A program made the position numbers and the translations under genes. Under the pieces are notes generated by a model. It searched no databases. It was not told the origin of the DNA and saw only the letters and a list, made by a program, of their open reading frames with translations. 64,000 nucleotides of DNA from an uncultured Lachnospiraceae bacterium (GTDB taxonomy: Bacteria > Bacillota > Clostridia > Lachnospirales > Lachnospiraceae), in assembly GCA_910589385.1 (NCBI GenBank), contig CAJUTU010000005.1:1-64000 (forward strand), in the 5' to 3' direction. Shown one piece after another: positions 35,086 through 44,264 of this stretch (positions are counted from its first letter, which is position 1; each line of letters opens with the position of its first letter).

Positions 35086-36402
35086 ATGGTTCAAGCAGAG
35101 AAAAGAGTGGAGTATATTTCTTATAGTATCAGTTATGTGCTGGCATTTACAGCATCAAGACAGGGACTTGCCTATCTGGCCGGAATTGTCCTGATGCTGG
35201 AGGCGTTGTTTTTGTATCTTATAAATCTTAGGAGAACCGGGAGCCTGGTGGATCTGAAAGGGCTTTTTTCCTTATCCTGGATTGGCGGAGAAGGAATTGC
35301 CTGTCTACAGTTGAGCAGGCTTCAAAGAGATTGGGAACTGATTACGTGGATCTGTTTTTTCCTGGCATACTTTTTCTTCTTATTGGGATATGATCTTTCT
35401 GCCAGAAGATGCAGCGCAAAGGCAGAAAACCACAGAAATGCAAAGGTACAAGGGGCTTCCCGGGCGCGCCGGGTGATGATCTGTATTCTTCTTTTAAGCA
35501 TTGGGTCGGTTTCCTGTTTTTTGCTGGAGGCTCTGGTGCTTGGATTTATCCCGCTGTTTTCACCGGAACCACATGCATATTCGTATTTCCATATCTCAGG
35601 AGTGCATTATTTTACGGTGAGTTGTATCCTGATTCCGGCATTGTCTGTGCTGTATGTGAAACTGACAGAGAAATGGAATGTCTTTCGTATTGCAGCGCTG
35701 GCGGTGGGGAATCTGCTGGCAGTCGGCATTCCGATTCTTTGTGTGTCCAGATTCCAGCTCCTTTTTGCGGTTGGATTTGCCGCAGTTGTGTATCTCATGC
35801 TGTATCGGCACGTGACCTGGAAAATGATTGCAGCAGCAGTCGTGATCCTTATTCCTGTATATGTGCTCCTGACAGTTGCGCGGCGGCATAATATTACTTA
35901 TTTAAATGGTATTTTCGAGATGAAATATAGTAAAATGCCGATTTTTATTACACAGCCATATATTTATGTGGCAAATAATTATGAGAATTTTAACTGCATG
36001 GTGCGCCAGCTCCCTGAATTTGCTATGGGACTCCGTATGCTGTTTCCTGTATTTGCGCTGACGGGGCTGAAATTTGTGTTTCCACAGGTGGCGGCATTTC
36101 CTTTATATACGACAAAAGAAGAATTGACGACAGTCACCTTGTTTTATGATGCGTATTATGATTTCGGGATTGCAGGAATTATCCTGCTGGCTTCTTTACT
36201 GGGAGTCGGAGCGGCATGGTTATCCAGCCGGGCAGAAAAAAGCAGTAATCCTGTTGTGTATTTATTCTATGGGCAGATTGCGATTTATTTGGGGCTGTCT
36301 TTTTTTACAACATGGTTCAGCAATCCGACTACATGGTTCTGGCTGGCTCTGACATTCATGATGTATCTGTTTATTGGATATGAAAAGAAGGAATTGGGAT
36401 AG
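35086..36402 (+). CDS. Wzy-like O-antigen/oligosaccharide repeat-unit polymerase
   Basis: A 438-residue protein with about eleven predicted helices and a long extracellular loop (about 275-345) between the later helices, the layout of O-antigen polymerases (PF14296-type). No short catalytic motif is diagnostic, so the call rests on topology, length and the neighbouring initiating transferase. The ATG at 35086 is preferred (GAAAGGGAATG upstream); a longer frame overlaps the preceding gene. Because an ABC exporter is also encoded, this protein may act on a different polymer, or may be a ligase or another large polytopic transferase. Confidence 0.7.
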   Translation: MVQAEKRVEYISYSISYVLAFTASRQGLAYLAGIVLMLEALFLYLINLRRTGSLVDLKGLFSLSWIGGEGIACLQLSRLQRDWELITWICFFLAYFFFLLGYDLSARRCSAKAENHRNAKVQGASRARRVMICILLLSIGSVSCFLLEALVLGFIPLFSPEPHAYSYFHISGVHYFTVSCILIPALSVLYVKLTEKWNVFRIAALAVGNLLAVGIPILCVSRFQLLFAVGFAAVVYLMLYRHVTWKMIAAAVVILIPVYVLLTVARRHNITYLNGIFEMKYSKMPIFITQPYIYVANNYENFNCMVRQLPEFAMGLRMLFPVFALTGLKFVFPQVAAFPLYTTKEELTTVTLFYDAYYDFGIAGIILLASLLGVGAAWLSSRAEKSSNPVVYLFYGQIAIYLGLSFFTTWFSNPTTWFWLALTFMMYLFIGYEKKELG

Positions 36403-36436
36403 GGGAAAAAGGACATAGGGAAACAGTTCCGAAATA

Positions 36437-36474
36437 AAACAGGCTCTGCCGGCGGATGGCAGAACCTGTTTTTT
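36437..36474. terminator. Bidirectional terminator between convergent genes
   Basis: Stem AAACAGG-TCTGCC paired with GGCAGA-CCTGTTT (one mismatch), loop 7, T-run on the plus strand and A-rich left flank giving a T-run on the minus strand. It serves the Wzy-like gene and the convergent LTA-synthase-like gene. Confidence 0.85.
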
Positions 36475-36488
36475 GATGTGCAATATTG

Positions 36489-38525
36489 TTATTTAATTAC
36501 TAATACTTCCGGCAGGTGCGCATAATAATCACAATCTACGATGTCTGCAGAAATCTGCATCTTATTTTCGACAATTTCGCTTACCTCTGCGATATAAATT
36601 TCAAGCGTCTCTTCATCCTCAAAGGTAACGCCGGGAAATGGAGTAAATTCATCAGAAGAACTTTCATAGATTCCCTTTCCGGTTATCCAGCTTCTGTCAG
36701 GGAAGATAACAAACTGTTCCGCGTCAGACAAGATATCACGTCCGGCCAATAAACGGGAATCATATTCTAAGCCCATCAAATTGGCTATGGTAGGAAAGAT
36801 ATCAATACTGCTGCAGTATTTTGATACATTGACTGGTTCCTGCATGGACGCTGACCAGACGATCAGAGAACTATGATACCATTCCAGGCTGTCTTCCAGA
36901 TCCTGCCCGGCCAGTTCGCTGCACATGTCAGGGAAACCGTAGGGGATATGGTCAGGACCGATTACAAACAGGGTATGATCCAGCATCCCGTTTTCTTCTA
37001 AACGCTCTATTAAATATTCTACCGCTAACTCCAGTTCATAATTGCAGGCCAGATAAGACTTAGCTTCGTCGGAGCAGGGGAGGTCTTTTACCAGATCCCA
37101 GTGTCTTTGCGCCATATCATTAGAATCATCATAGTTGGCATGGCCGCTGAAACTCATATAGTTTGTATAAAATGGCTCCAGGCTTTCGTCGCCATATACG
37201 TCAAAGGTATCTGATACCAGTTTCAAGTCAGACTGAGGCCATAATATAGAGCCGTCTTCATGTGTCTCAAACTGGTATCCGCCATTGCCGGCAGCATACC
37301 ATTCAAATCCCATGTTTGGATGGGACTTGTTTCTTATATAAAAATCATGAAGATAGCTGTGGAAAGCACGGACTCCATACCCCTCTTTTTCTAATAACCG
37401 GCTCAATGTAAACTGCATGTTATTTTCGTTTTCACCGGTTTCGACCATGCTGAATGTGCCGCTTTCTTTTGGGATAAGCCCTGTCAGGTTGGCGAACTCT
37501 CCGCCGATCGTACTTCCATACCACAAAGGAGTGTAATAATTTTCAAAGACAAATCCTTCGTTGAGCATCTGATATAAAGTCGGGGTTAAATCCTCCTGGA
37601 CAGCATATTTCCACCATCCCTCTGCTGTGATAAAGATCAAATTATATCCTTCGAATATTCCGGTATAATCATTTTTATATGTGGGTTCTTCATTCTTCAT
37701 ATACTTATGAAGCGCCTGTATCTTCTTGTCAGTAGTGTGGATGATCAGCTTATCGAAATCATAGTTTATCATGTTTGGCTCTCTTGGCTCGCTTTCCTCA
37801 TCGCTGCCGCCCCCCTGGTCCACTACGCTGCTGTTGTCAATGATTTCATAGAAAAAGGAATCATATCCCGTTAAGCTGTTTAATGCTACACGGCAGAAAT
37901 CCTGGGAAATGCCTGTAAAGAGTCCAAGTGTTTCTATATTATAATTGATCTGTGTGCTGTAAAAATAGGTATATAATGGAGATTTCAGTCCTGTGCCGGA
38001 GGGAAGCATACAAAACAGCCCTGCTATATATATAAGGAAAGCAGTCGTCCATCCTTTTTTTACCACATTTCTAGAAACCGGGGTACACAACAGGTTAAGG
38101 ATGCATAAAGCGGTATACAGGATACAGGGAATCAGGCAAACAACCAGGGAACCTGCATTTTTGCCGATATACCCAAACAGGACATTCTGGAAATCTACCG
38201 CGTTCCCGGCCATTCCCATGCTGCTGAAAGGCGCCAGCATGGTATGGAAGATCCCATAATAGATTAATTCCATGATACAAAAAGCACATACAAGAAAGGT
38301 GATGGCCCCGCCGATGGCTATATTGATTTTTTTTGAAAAATAAGAGCATAAAAAAGCCGCAAATATGACTGCGGGAAGACATAGAACGAGTGGTATTAAG
38401 ATATCGAAATCTTTGAATATGGAAACGTGTAAATAAATTTCGCTGAAAACATATAGAAACAGAAACCAAAGAATGTTATATACAACTGGCCGCAACGCCA
38501 GAATTTTGTCGCGCTGTATCCGCAT
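36489..38525 (-). CDS. LTA-synthase-like sulfatase-fold membrane enzyme
   Basis: A 678-residue protein with five N-terminal helices (about 10-190) and a large extracellular alkaline-phosphatase/sulfatase-fold domain (about 280-640). Expected metal and catalytic positions are visible: ITAEGWW (metal Glu), YGSTIGGEF (nucleophile Thr, in the place of LtaS GKTSDSEF), SGHANYDD and GPDHIPYG (metal Asp and His). Such enzymes transfer glycerol-phosphate or phosphoethanolamine from lipids to glycans or teichoic acids. It lies opposite to the surrounding envelope genes with its own consensus promoter (-35 TTGACA). AAGGAGAGG precedes ATG 38525. The exact donor and acceptor cannot be told. Confidence 0.85.
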   Translation of the reverse strand: MRIQRDKILALRPVVYNILWFLFLYVFSEIYLHVSIFKDFDILIPLVLCLPAVIFAAFLCSYFSKKINIAIGGAITFLVCAFCIMELIYYGIFHTMLAPFSSMGMAGNAVDFQNVLFGYIGKNAGSLVVCLIPCILYTALCILNLLCTPVSRNVVKKGWTTAFLIYIAGLFCMLPSGTGLKSPLYTYFYSTQINYNIETLGLFTGISQDFCRVALNSLTGYDSFFYEIIDNSSVVDQGGGSDEESEPREPNMINYDFDKLIIHTTDKKIQALHKYMKNEEPTYKNDYTGIFEGYNLIFITAEGWWKYAVQEDLTPTLYQMLNEGFVFENYYTPLWYGSTIGGEFANLTGLIPKESGTFSMVETGENENNMQFTLSRLLEKEGYGVRAFHSYLHDFYIRNKSHPNMGFEWYAAGNGGYQFETHEDGSILWPQSDLKLVSDTFDVYGDESLEPFYTNYMSFSGHANYDDSNDMAQRHWDLVKDLPCSDEAKSYLACNYELELAVEYLIERLEENGMLDHTLFVIGPDHIPYGFPDMCSELAGQDLEDSLEWYHSSLIVWSASMQEPVNVSKYCSSIDIFPTIANLMGLEYDSRLLAGRDILSDAEQFVIFPDRSWITGKGIYESSSDEFTPFPGVTFEDEETLEIYIAEVSEIVENKMQISADIVDCDYYAHLPEVLVIK

Positions 38526-38581
38526 TAGCGTATCCTCTCCTTGTCATAAGGTGTAAAAAGGGAACTAAAAAAACAATATTT

Positions 38582-38610
38582 ATGCTACAATATAATCCCA
38601 AAAATGTCAA
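38582..38610 (-). promoter_or_regulatory. Promoter of the LTA-synthase-like gene
   Basis: Minus strand: perfect -35 TTGACA (38610-38605), 17-base spacer, -10 TAGCAT (38587-38582). Confidence 0.6.
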
Positions 38611-38657
38611 TGAAATATTCGGGAATTGTGTTTTGAAATAATTAAGGATTACAATAG

Positions 38658-38686
38658 TTGATTTTGCGCAATACTAATGCTATAAT
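38658..38686 (+). promoter_or_regulatory. Promoter of the rml/fdt polysaccharide operon
   Basis: -35 TTGATT (38658-38663), 17-base spacer, extended -10 TGCTATAAT with TATAAT at 38681-38686; rmlB begins 48 bases later. It is divergent from the LTA-synthase promoter, with the two -35 elements about 48 bases apart. Confidence 0.8.
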
Positions 38687-38733
38687 TGGAAAATAGCTGC
38701 AGAATGGAAAAATAAACCTATGGAGGAGAGAAT

Positions 38734-39822
38734 ATGCGGACATACCTTGTAACCGGCGGCGCCGGTTTTATTGGTTCTAATTATATACACTATATGTTTA
38801 AAAAGTATGGGGATGATATCCGGATCATTAATGTGGACAAGCTGACCTATGCGGGGAATCTTGAGAATTTGAAAGATGTGGAGGCACGTGATAACTATAC
38901 GTTTATCAAGGCGGATATCTGCGATTTCGATGCCATCCGCAGGATTTTTGCAGAAAATGAAATTGACAGGGTCGTACATTTTGCGGCAGAAAGCCATGTG
39001 GACAGGAGCATCCGTGACCCGGAAGTATTTGTGAAGACGAATGTGCTGGGAACGCTGGTCATGTTGAATGCGGCGAAGGAAGCCTGGGAGCTGCCGGACG
39101 GAACCTATCAGGAGGGAAAGAAGTTCCTGCATGTATCTACGGATGAGGTGTACGGTTCTTTGGAGGATGAGAATGAATATTTCTATGAGACGACGCCCTA
39201 TGCTCCGCATAGTCCTTATTCTGCAAGCAAGGCATCATCGGATATGCTGGTAAGGTCTTATATGGATACGTACAGGTTCCCGGCGAATATCACGAACTGC
39301 AGCAATAATTACGGGCCATATCAGTTCCCGGAAAAGCTGATTCCCCTGATCATTAACAATGCCCTGCAGGGAAAGAAGCTTCCGGTATATGGCGACGGTA
39401 AGAATGTCCGGGACTGGCTGTATGTGGAAGACCATGCGAAGGGGATTGACATGGTCCAGGAACAAGGACGCCTTTTTGAGACTTATAATATCGGGGGGCA
39501 CAACGAGAAGCAGAATATCCAGATCGTCCATATTATCCTTGATACGCTGCAGGAGATGCTGCCGGAAGGCGACCCGAGAAGAAAGCTGGTCAGCGAAGAG
39601 CTCATTACCTATGTAGAAGACAGAAAAGGACATGACAGGCGCTATGCCATTGCGCCGGATAAGATTAAAGAGGAAGTCGGCTGGTATCCGGAGACGAAGT
39701 TTGAAGACGGGATCCGGATGACGATCCAGTGGTTTTTTGAACATGAAGAATGGATGAAGAATGTTACAAGCGGTGAATACCAAAAGTATTATGAGGATAT
39801 GTATGAGGCGGAAAAAATATGA
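38734..39822 (+). CDS. rfbB: dTDP-glucose 4,6-dehydratase
   Basis: A 362-residue extended short-chain dehydrogenase (RmlB) forming dTDP-4-keto-6-deoxyglucose, the shared precursor of rhamnose and 3-amino-3,6-dideoxy sugars. Motifs: NAD-binding VTGGAGFIGSNY (about 5-16), HFAAESHVDRSI (about 86-97), STDEVYG (about 133-139) and the catalytic Tyr-Lys in YSASKASSD (about 168-176). GGAGGAGA precedes the ATG. First gene of a long plus-strand operon; the GT2 gene starts inside its last codons. Confidence 0.96.
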   Translation: MRTYLVTGGAGFIGSNYIHYMFKKYGDDIRIINVDKLTYAGNLENLKDVEARDNYTFIKADICDFDAIRRIFAENEIDRVVHFAAESHVDRSIRDPEVFVKTNVLGTLVMLNAAKEAWELPDGTYQEGKKFLHVSTDEVYGSLEDENEYFYETTPYAPHSPYSASKASSDMLVRSYMDTYRFPANITNCSNNYGPYQFPEKLIPLIINNALQGKKLPVYGDGKNVRDWLYVEDHAKGIDMVQEQGRLFETYNIGGHNEKQNIQIVHIILDTLQEMLPEGDPRRKLVSEELITYVEDRKGHDRRYAIAPDKIKEEVGWYPETKFEDGIRMTIQWFFEHEEWMKNVTSGEYQKYYEDMYEAEKI

Positions 39823-41054
39823 GTAAGCCAAAGGTGTCCGTAGTTTTAGCTATATATAACCATGAAAAATATGTAGGAAAGACGATCGAGAGCGTGATAG
39901 GGCAGACTTATCAGGATTGGGAGTTTATCATAATTGACGACTGCTCATCGGATGGTTCGGCGGATGTGGTCCGAAAGTATCAGGATGAACGGATCCGTTT
40001 TTATCCGGCAAAGAGGAACCGGGGGGCTGTATGCACTTTTAATGAATTACTGAAGAAAGCGCAGGGCGAATATATAGCATTCATAGGTTCTGATGATATC
40101 TGGCACAGCGGAAAACTGCAGGAGCAGGTAGACTTTTTGGAGCAGAATGAGAAGACGGCCGTGTGTTTTACATGGGCGGAATTCATTGATGAAGAGGACA
40201 GGCCATATTCATCTTTTCAAAAAGAATGTGATTGTGATATTCATATTTTTATGCATGAGAACCGCACGCAGGGCCAATGCCTCCGTTATTTTTTTGACAA
40301 TGACAACTATTTCTGCCATCCAAGCGCTGTGATACGTTCTGATGTAGTAAGGGAAATCGGGGGATTTGACCCAAGATTCCGGCAGCTGCATGATTATGAT
40401 TACTGGATGAGAGTCCTTCAAAAATATCCGGTGCATATTATCCAGAAGACTCTGGTGCAGTATAGGCGTTCCAGTTCAGAAAACGCCAGCATCAGCGCTT
40501 CTAACCTGCGGAATGTCATCAGGGTCTTGAACGAGCATCAGACGATCATAGTAGCAATGATCAAGGCGATGGACAGAGAAATTTTCTGCGAAGCTTTTCA
40601 AGATCTGCTGAGAAAGGAGATCAGGGACGAGGCTCAACTGATCTGTGAAAAGTATTTTGTCCTGCTGCGCTGGCAAAAACTCGGGGTCAATAACCGGCAG
40701 GCCGCGGTCCGTTTTCTGGATGATTGTGTGGATGGACGTGTTTTAGACTGTCTGGATCAGGAATACCAGTATTCACTAAATGACTATTATAAAGAAACGG
40801 GAGAAGCCTGGCAGTTATATCCGTTGGATTTCTATAAAGATTATCAGAATCTGGAAAGTATTAACAAAAATCTGGAAAATGCAAACAGAAATCTGCAAAA
40901 GTCAACCGAGGAGCTGCAAAGGGTGAACAAAACCCAGGCAAGGGAAATCGGGAGACTGGCCAGAGAAATACAAGGGATGAGCAGGACCCTTTCCTGGCGG
41001 ATCACGAAACCATTGAGGGAAGTCAAGAAATTAGGGGTTAAGAAGGGAAAATGA
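39819..41054 (+). CDS. Family 2 glycosyltransferase with C-terminal coiled coil
   Basis: A 411-residue GT-A fold enzyme. SVVLAIYNHEKYVGKTIESV opens the domain (about 6-25), followed by IIIDDCSSDGS (about 36-46) and the DxD-like GSDDIW (about 90-95), with RQLHDYDYW (about 188-196) as the acceptor-side ED-like motif. Residues about 345-400 form a heptad-rich coiled coil (repeated NLENANRNLQKS-type), a tail seen in polysaccharide-assembly transferases and possibly an oligomerisation or membrane-scaffold element. Starts overlap neighbours by four bases at each end (ATGA), showing tight coupling. Confidence 0.9.
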   Translation: MSKPKVSVVLAIYNHEKYVGKTIESVIGQTYQDWEFIIIDDCSSDGSADVVRKYQDERIRFYPAKRNRGAVCTFNELLKKAQGEYIAFIGSDDIWHSGKLQEQVDFLEQNEKTAVCFTWAEFIDEEDRPYSSFQKECDCDIHIFMHENRTQGQCLRYFFDNDNYFCHPSAVIRSDVVREIGGFDPRFRQLHDYDYWMRVLQKYPVHIIQKTLVQYRRSSSENASISASNLRNVIRVLNEHQTIIVAMIKAMDREIFCEAFQDLLRKEIRDEAQLICEKYFVLLRWQKLGVNNRQAAVRFLDDCVDGRVLDCLDQEYQYSLNDYYKETGEAWQLYPLDFYKDYQNLESINKNLENANRNLQKSTEELQRVNKTQAREIGRLAREIQGMSRTLSWRITKPLREVKKLGVKKGK

Positions 41055-41464
41055 ATATTGGATTAATAGAGTTTCCGCAGCATACGGACGAATACGGAAG
41101 CCTGGTGCCTATAGAAGAATCGGATACGGTTCCGTTCGATATTAAAAGGGTATATTATATTTATGGCGTTGAGAATGGGATGCGCAGAGGATTCCATTCT
41201 CATGTTAATCTGGAGCAGGTGTTGATCTGTGTCTCCGGCCATGTGAAAATATTGGTAAAAACACCATGGGAAGAGAAAGAAATCCTCTTAAACCATCCGC
41301 GCAGCGGCCTCTATATAGGGCCTATGGTCTGGCGGGAAATGTTTGATTTTTCTGAGGATGCAGTCCTGCTTGTCCTTGCAAGCGACCATTATAGAGTGGA
41401 AGACTACATCAGAGATTATAACAAATATGAGAAAATGGCACAGCAGTATTTTGCAAAACCTTAA
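41051..41464 (+). CDS. dTDP-4-keto-6-deoxyglucose 3,4-ketoisomerase (FdtA/QdtA cupin)
   Basis: A 137-residue single-domain cupin of the WxcM/FdtA family. It converts dTDP-4-keto-6-deoxyglucose to the 3-keto isomer. The active-site region RGFHSHVNLEQVLICVSG (about 43-60) carries the conserved histidines, preceded by FDIKRVYYIYGV and followed by PMVWREMFDFS (about 94-104). Whether it yields the galacto (FdtA) or gluco (QdtA) epimer cannot be decided by eye. It sits directly before the matching aminotransferase and acetyltransferase, giving a complete three-gene set. Confidence 0.88.
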   Translation: MNIGLIEFPQHTDEYGSLVPIEESDTVPFDIKRVYYIYGVENGMRRGFHSHVNLEQVLICVSGHVKILVKTPWEEKEILLNHPRSGLYIGPMVWREMFDFSEDAVLLVLASDHYRVEDYIRDYNKYEKMAQQYFAKP

Positions 41465-41479
41465 TGAAAGGATAAAGGA

Positions 41480-42568
41480 ATGAACGTACCTTTTGTCTCG
41501 TTTGAAAAGATGCATGGCGAAATCCGTGAAGAAATGTATAAAAAATTTCAAGAAGTATATGAAAGAAATTGGTTTATCCAAGGTGATGAATCAGAGCTCT
41601 TTGAAAAGGAATTCGCAGAGTATCATGGAGCAGCAGAATGTGTCGGCGTGGGAAACGGGCTGGACGCGCTTTTTCTGTCTCTAAAAGCTCTGGGAATCGG
41701 GGAAGGGGATGAAGTGATCATTCCTGGAAATACATTTATCGCGACTGCCCTTGCAGTTACCTATACGGGTGCGGTGCCTGTTTTTGTAGAACCGGATATG
41801 GTAACCTATAATATGGGCGGCCATGGGCTGGAGGAGGCGTATACAGAGAAAACAAAAGCCGTGATTCCTGTACATTTGTACGGCCAGCCGGCAGATATGG
41901 ATGCAGTTCTGGAATTTGCAGCCAGGCATCAGCTATATGTGCTGGAGGATTGCGCGCAGGCCCATGGAGCAGTCTATAAGGGAAAAAGAACAGGTACGTT
42001 TGGCGACATTGGATGCTTTAGTTTCTATCCGGGGAAAAACCTGGGAGCGCTCGGGGATGGCGGAGCTGTTATTACGGATGATCTGGAAATAGCCCGTAAA
42101 GTCCGCGCGCTTGGAAATTATGGTTTTAGGAAAAAATACGAATGCCAGTATTTGGGAAATAACAGCCGGCTGGATGAATTACAGGCGGCCTTTTTGAGAA
42201 TAAAACTGAAACATTTGGACAGATATAATGCATATAGAAATAAAGTGGCAGGGCGATATCTTCGTGAGATTGTGAACCCGAAGATTATACTTCCGCAGAT
42301 TGGCCCGGACAGAACGCATGTATGGCATATTTTTGCAGTATTATGTGAGGAGCGCGACCGGCTCCAGACATATCTGGCAGACCATGGAGTGATGACGGTA
42401 TGTCATTATCCGATTCCTATTTATGAACAGGAAGCCTACCGTTCACTGGCTTTGACGGAATTGCCGTTTACAAAACAGATATCATCACAGGAACTGAGCC
42501 TTCCGATGTATTATGGCATTACCGAAGAAGAAGTGGGATATGTGGTCAGGCTGTTGAATGAATTCTGA
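41480..42568 (+). CDS. dTDP-3-keto-6-deoxyhexose aminotransferase (FdtB/QdtB, DegT family)
   Basis: A 362-residue PLP sugar aminotransferase placing an amino group at C3. DegT/DnrJ family motifs: NGLDALFLSLKALGIGEGDE (about 59-78), PGNTFIATALA (about 81-91), EDCAQAHGA (about 155-163), and the PLP lysine in SFYPGKNLGALGDGG (Lys about 185). RLDELQAAFLRIKL (about 230-243) is a further family signature. GAAAGGATAAAGG precedes the start. It lies between the ketoisomerase and acetyltransferase genes, which fixes its likely substrate. Confidence 0.9.
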   Translation: MNVPFVSFEKMHGEIREEMYKKFQEVYERNWFIQGDESELFEKEFAEYHGAAECVGVGNGLDALFLSLKALGIGEGDEVIIPGNTFIATALAVTYTGAVPVFVEPDMVTYNMGGHGLEEAYTEKTKAVIPVHLYGQPADMDAVLEFAARHQLYVLEDCAQAHGAVYKGKRTGTFGDIGCFSFYPGKNLGALGDGGAVITDDLEIARKVRALGNYGFRKKYECQYLGNNSRLDELQAAFLRIKLKHLDRYNAYRNKVAGRYLREIVNPKIILPQIGPDRTHVWHIFAVLCEERDRLQTYLADHGVMTVCHYPIPIYEQEAYRSLALTELPFTKQISSQELSLPMYYGITEEEVGYVVRLLNEF

Positions 42569-42588
42569 AGTGTGAGGATGAAGAAGAG

Positions 42589-43020
42589 ATGATACATGAA
42601 CTGGCAGATGTTCAATCGGAACATATCGGGAAAAACACGTCTATATGGCAGTTTACAGTTGTCCTGCCAGGGGCGGTCATCGGAGATGAATGTAATATAT
42701 GCTCCCACTGTTTTATTGAAAATGACGTCAGGATCGGCAACCGTGTTACTTTAAAAAACGGTGTATATTTGTGGAATGGGATCCGGGTTGAGGATTCGGT
42801 TTTTATAGGTCCGAATGCTACGTTTTGCAACGACAGATATCCGAAATCTAAGAACAAGGATTTCCATTTGGAAGGAATTCTGATCAGGCAAGGCGCTTCC
42901 ATTGGGGCCAACGCAACCATACTTCCGGGAGTGACGATCGGGGAGAATGCTCTGATTGCCGCGGGAGCGGTCATTACGAAAGATGTTGGAGCAGATCAGA
43001 TCATAAAGGGGATATATTGA
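42589..43020 (+). CDS. Left-handed beta-helix sugar O/N-acetyltransferase (FdtC/QdtC-like)
   Basis: A 143-residue hexapeptide-repeat acetyltransferase. Imperfect [LIV]-G-x4 coils run through TSIWQFTVVLPGAVIGDECNI, VRIGNRVTLKNGV and IGANATILPGVTIGENALIAAGAVITKDV. The active-site region PNATFCNDRYPKS (about 83-95) matches the WbbJ/FdtC type that acetylates the 3-amino group of dTDP-3-amino-3,6-dideoxyhexose. AAGAAGAGATG precedes the start. Its stop (TGA 43018-43020) overlaps the next ATG. Confidence 0.88.
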   Translation: MIHELADVQSEHIGKNTSIWQFTVVLPGAVIGDECNICSHCFIENDVRIGNRVTLKNGVYLWNGIRVEDSVFIGPNATFCNDRYPKSKNKDFHLEGILIRQGASIGANATILPGVTIGENALIAAGAVITKDVGADQIIKGIY

Positions 43021-44252
43021 TGCTGAAGCAAAAAGCGAAAAACTTTTACCATAAGCATATGGATAATCAATTATTGAAGGGGATGCTGAGGACATACCGC
43101 AGACACAAGAGACGGGGAAAGAAGATACGGGTCGTTTTTATCTGCCAGATGCCCCAATTGTGGAATAAGCTGGAGGGGGTATATCAGGCAATGCTTAAGG
43201 ACCCTCATTTTCAGTGTGCAATATTAGTGGTTCCGGATGAGAGCATTGCGAAGGAAAACCAGGAAGCGTCCCTGCAGTCTTTTGAGCAATTGGAAGGGAA
43301 GACGATACGGGCAAAAACGGGATCCGGATCCTGGGTTTCTCTGGAGGATATGAGGCCGGATTATGTGTTTTACCAGAGGCCGTATGATCATTATCTTCCG
43401 GAGTGTTACCGGAGCGGGACGACTGCATCCTACACAAGAATCTGTTATGTGCCTTATGCATATGCGTGTACGGTGCCTGTAGAAGCAAGCTGTTATCAGC
43501 AGGATTTTTTCCGGAATGTCTACCTGTTCTTTGCTGAGGACGATTATGCAAGGAGGCTGGTATATCACAGGGAAAAGGAATTGTATCAGCAGGGCAGAAA
43601 AAAAGCCCTTTATCTGGGGTATCCGGCGCTGGATAAAATTGTGGATGCAAAAGGCAGGAAGTCTGTGTACTGGAAGGACGGCGGCAGCCAGATGTTTAAG
43701 CTGTTATGGTGCCCCCGCTGGACAACTGATAAAGGATTAGGGAGCAGCCATTTTTTTGAATATAAAGATGTCCTGCCTGAGCTGGTGCGTAACAGTGAGG
43801 GGTATTCTATGGTGTTTAGGCCCCATCCTATGATGTTTGACAATTTTGTAAAAACCGGGGAAATGACGAGGCAGGAGGCAGAAGAATATCTAAGTCAATA
43901 TGAGCCTCCGCTTTACTATGACAAAGAAGCAGACTATTATGCTACTCTTTGGGAATCAGATATATTGGTTGCCGACCTGACAACTGTCATCATAGAGTAT
44001 CTGGTTACAAGAAAACCAATCATCTATTGTGCGACGGATATTGAATACAATGCATTTATGGCGGAGATTTTAGCCGGATGTTATTGTGTGGACACATGGG
44101 AAGAGCTAAAGCAGACGATCAGGATGCTCCGTACAGGCAAGGATCCTTTAAAAGCAGAGAGAAATGCAGCGGCAGACAGGCTGATCAAGGGAAAAGAGCA
44201 TGCTGCGGCATCGATCATAAAAGAACTGAAAAAAGACTTTTACTACGAATGA
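43020..44252 (+). CDS. CDP-glycerol glycerophosphotransferase-like (TagB/TagF family)
   Basis: A 410-residue GT-B fold protein. Its second half resembles TagF-type polymer-phosphate transferases: KLLWCPRWTTD (about 224-234), MVFRPHPMMFDNF (about 263-275), and SDILVADLTTVIIEYLVTRKPIIYC (excerpt DLTTVIIEYL, about 321-330). Such enzymes pass glycerol-phosphate or a related alditol-phosphate from a CDP donor to a teichoic-type chain. I start at ATG 43020 in TGATG overlap with the upstream stop. The next gene encodes a nucleotidyltransferase fusion that could make the CDP donor. Donor identity is not proven. Confidence 0.82.
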   Translation: MLKQKAKNFYHKHMDNQLLKGMLRTYRRHKRRGKKIRVVFICQMPQLWNKLEGVYQAMLKDPHFQCAILVVPDESIAKENQEASLQSFEQLEGKTIRAKTGSGSWVSLEDMRPDYVFYQRPYDHYLPECYRSGTTASYTRICYVPYAYACTVPVEASCYQQDFFRNVYLFFAEDDYARRLVYHREKELYQQGRKKALYLGYPALDKIVDAKGRKSVYWKDGGSQMFKLLWCPRWTTDKGLGSSHFFEYKDVLPELVRNSEGYSMVFRPHPMMFDNFVKTGEMTRQEAEEYLSQYEPPLYYDKEADYYATLWESDILVADLTTVIIEYLVTRKPIIYCATDIEYNAFMAEILAGCYCVDTWEELKQTIRMLRTGKDPLKAERNAAADRLIKGKEHAAASIIKELKKDFYYE

Positions 44253-44264
44253 CAGAGGTGAATC

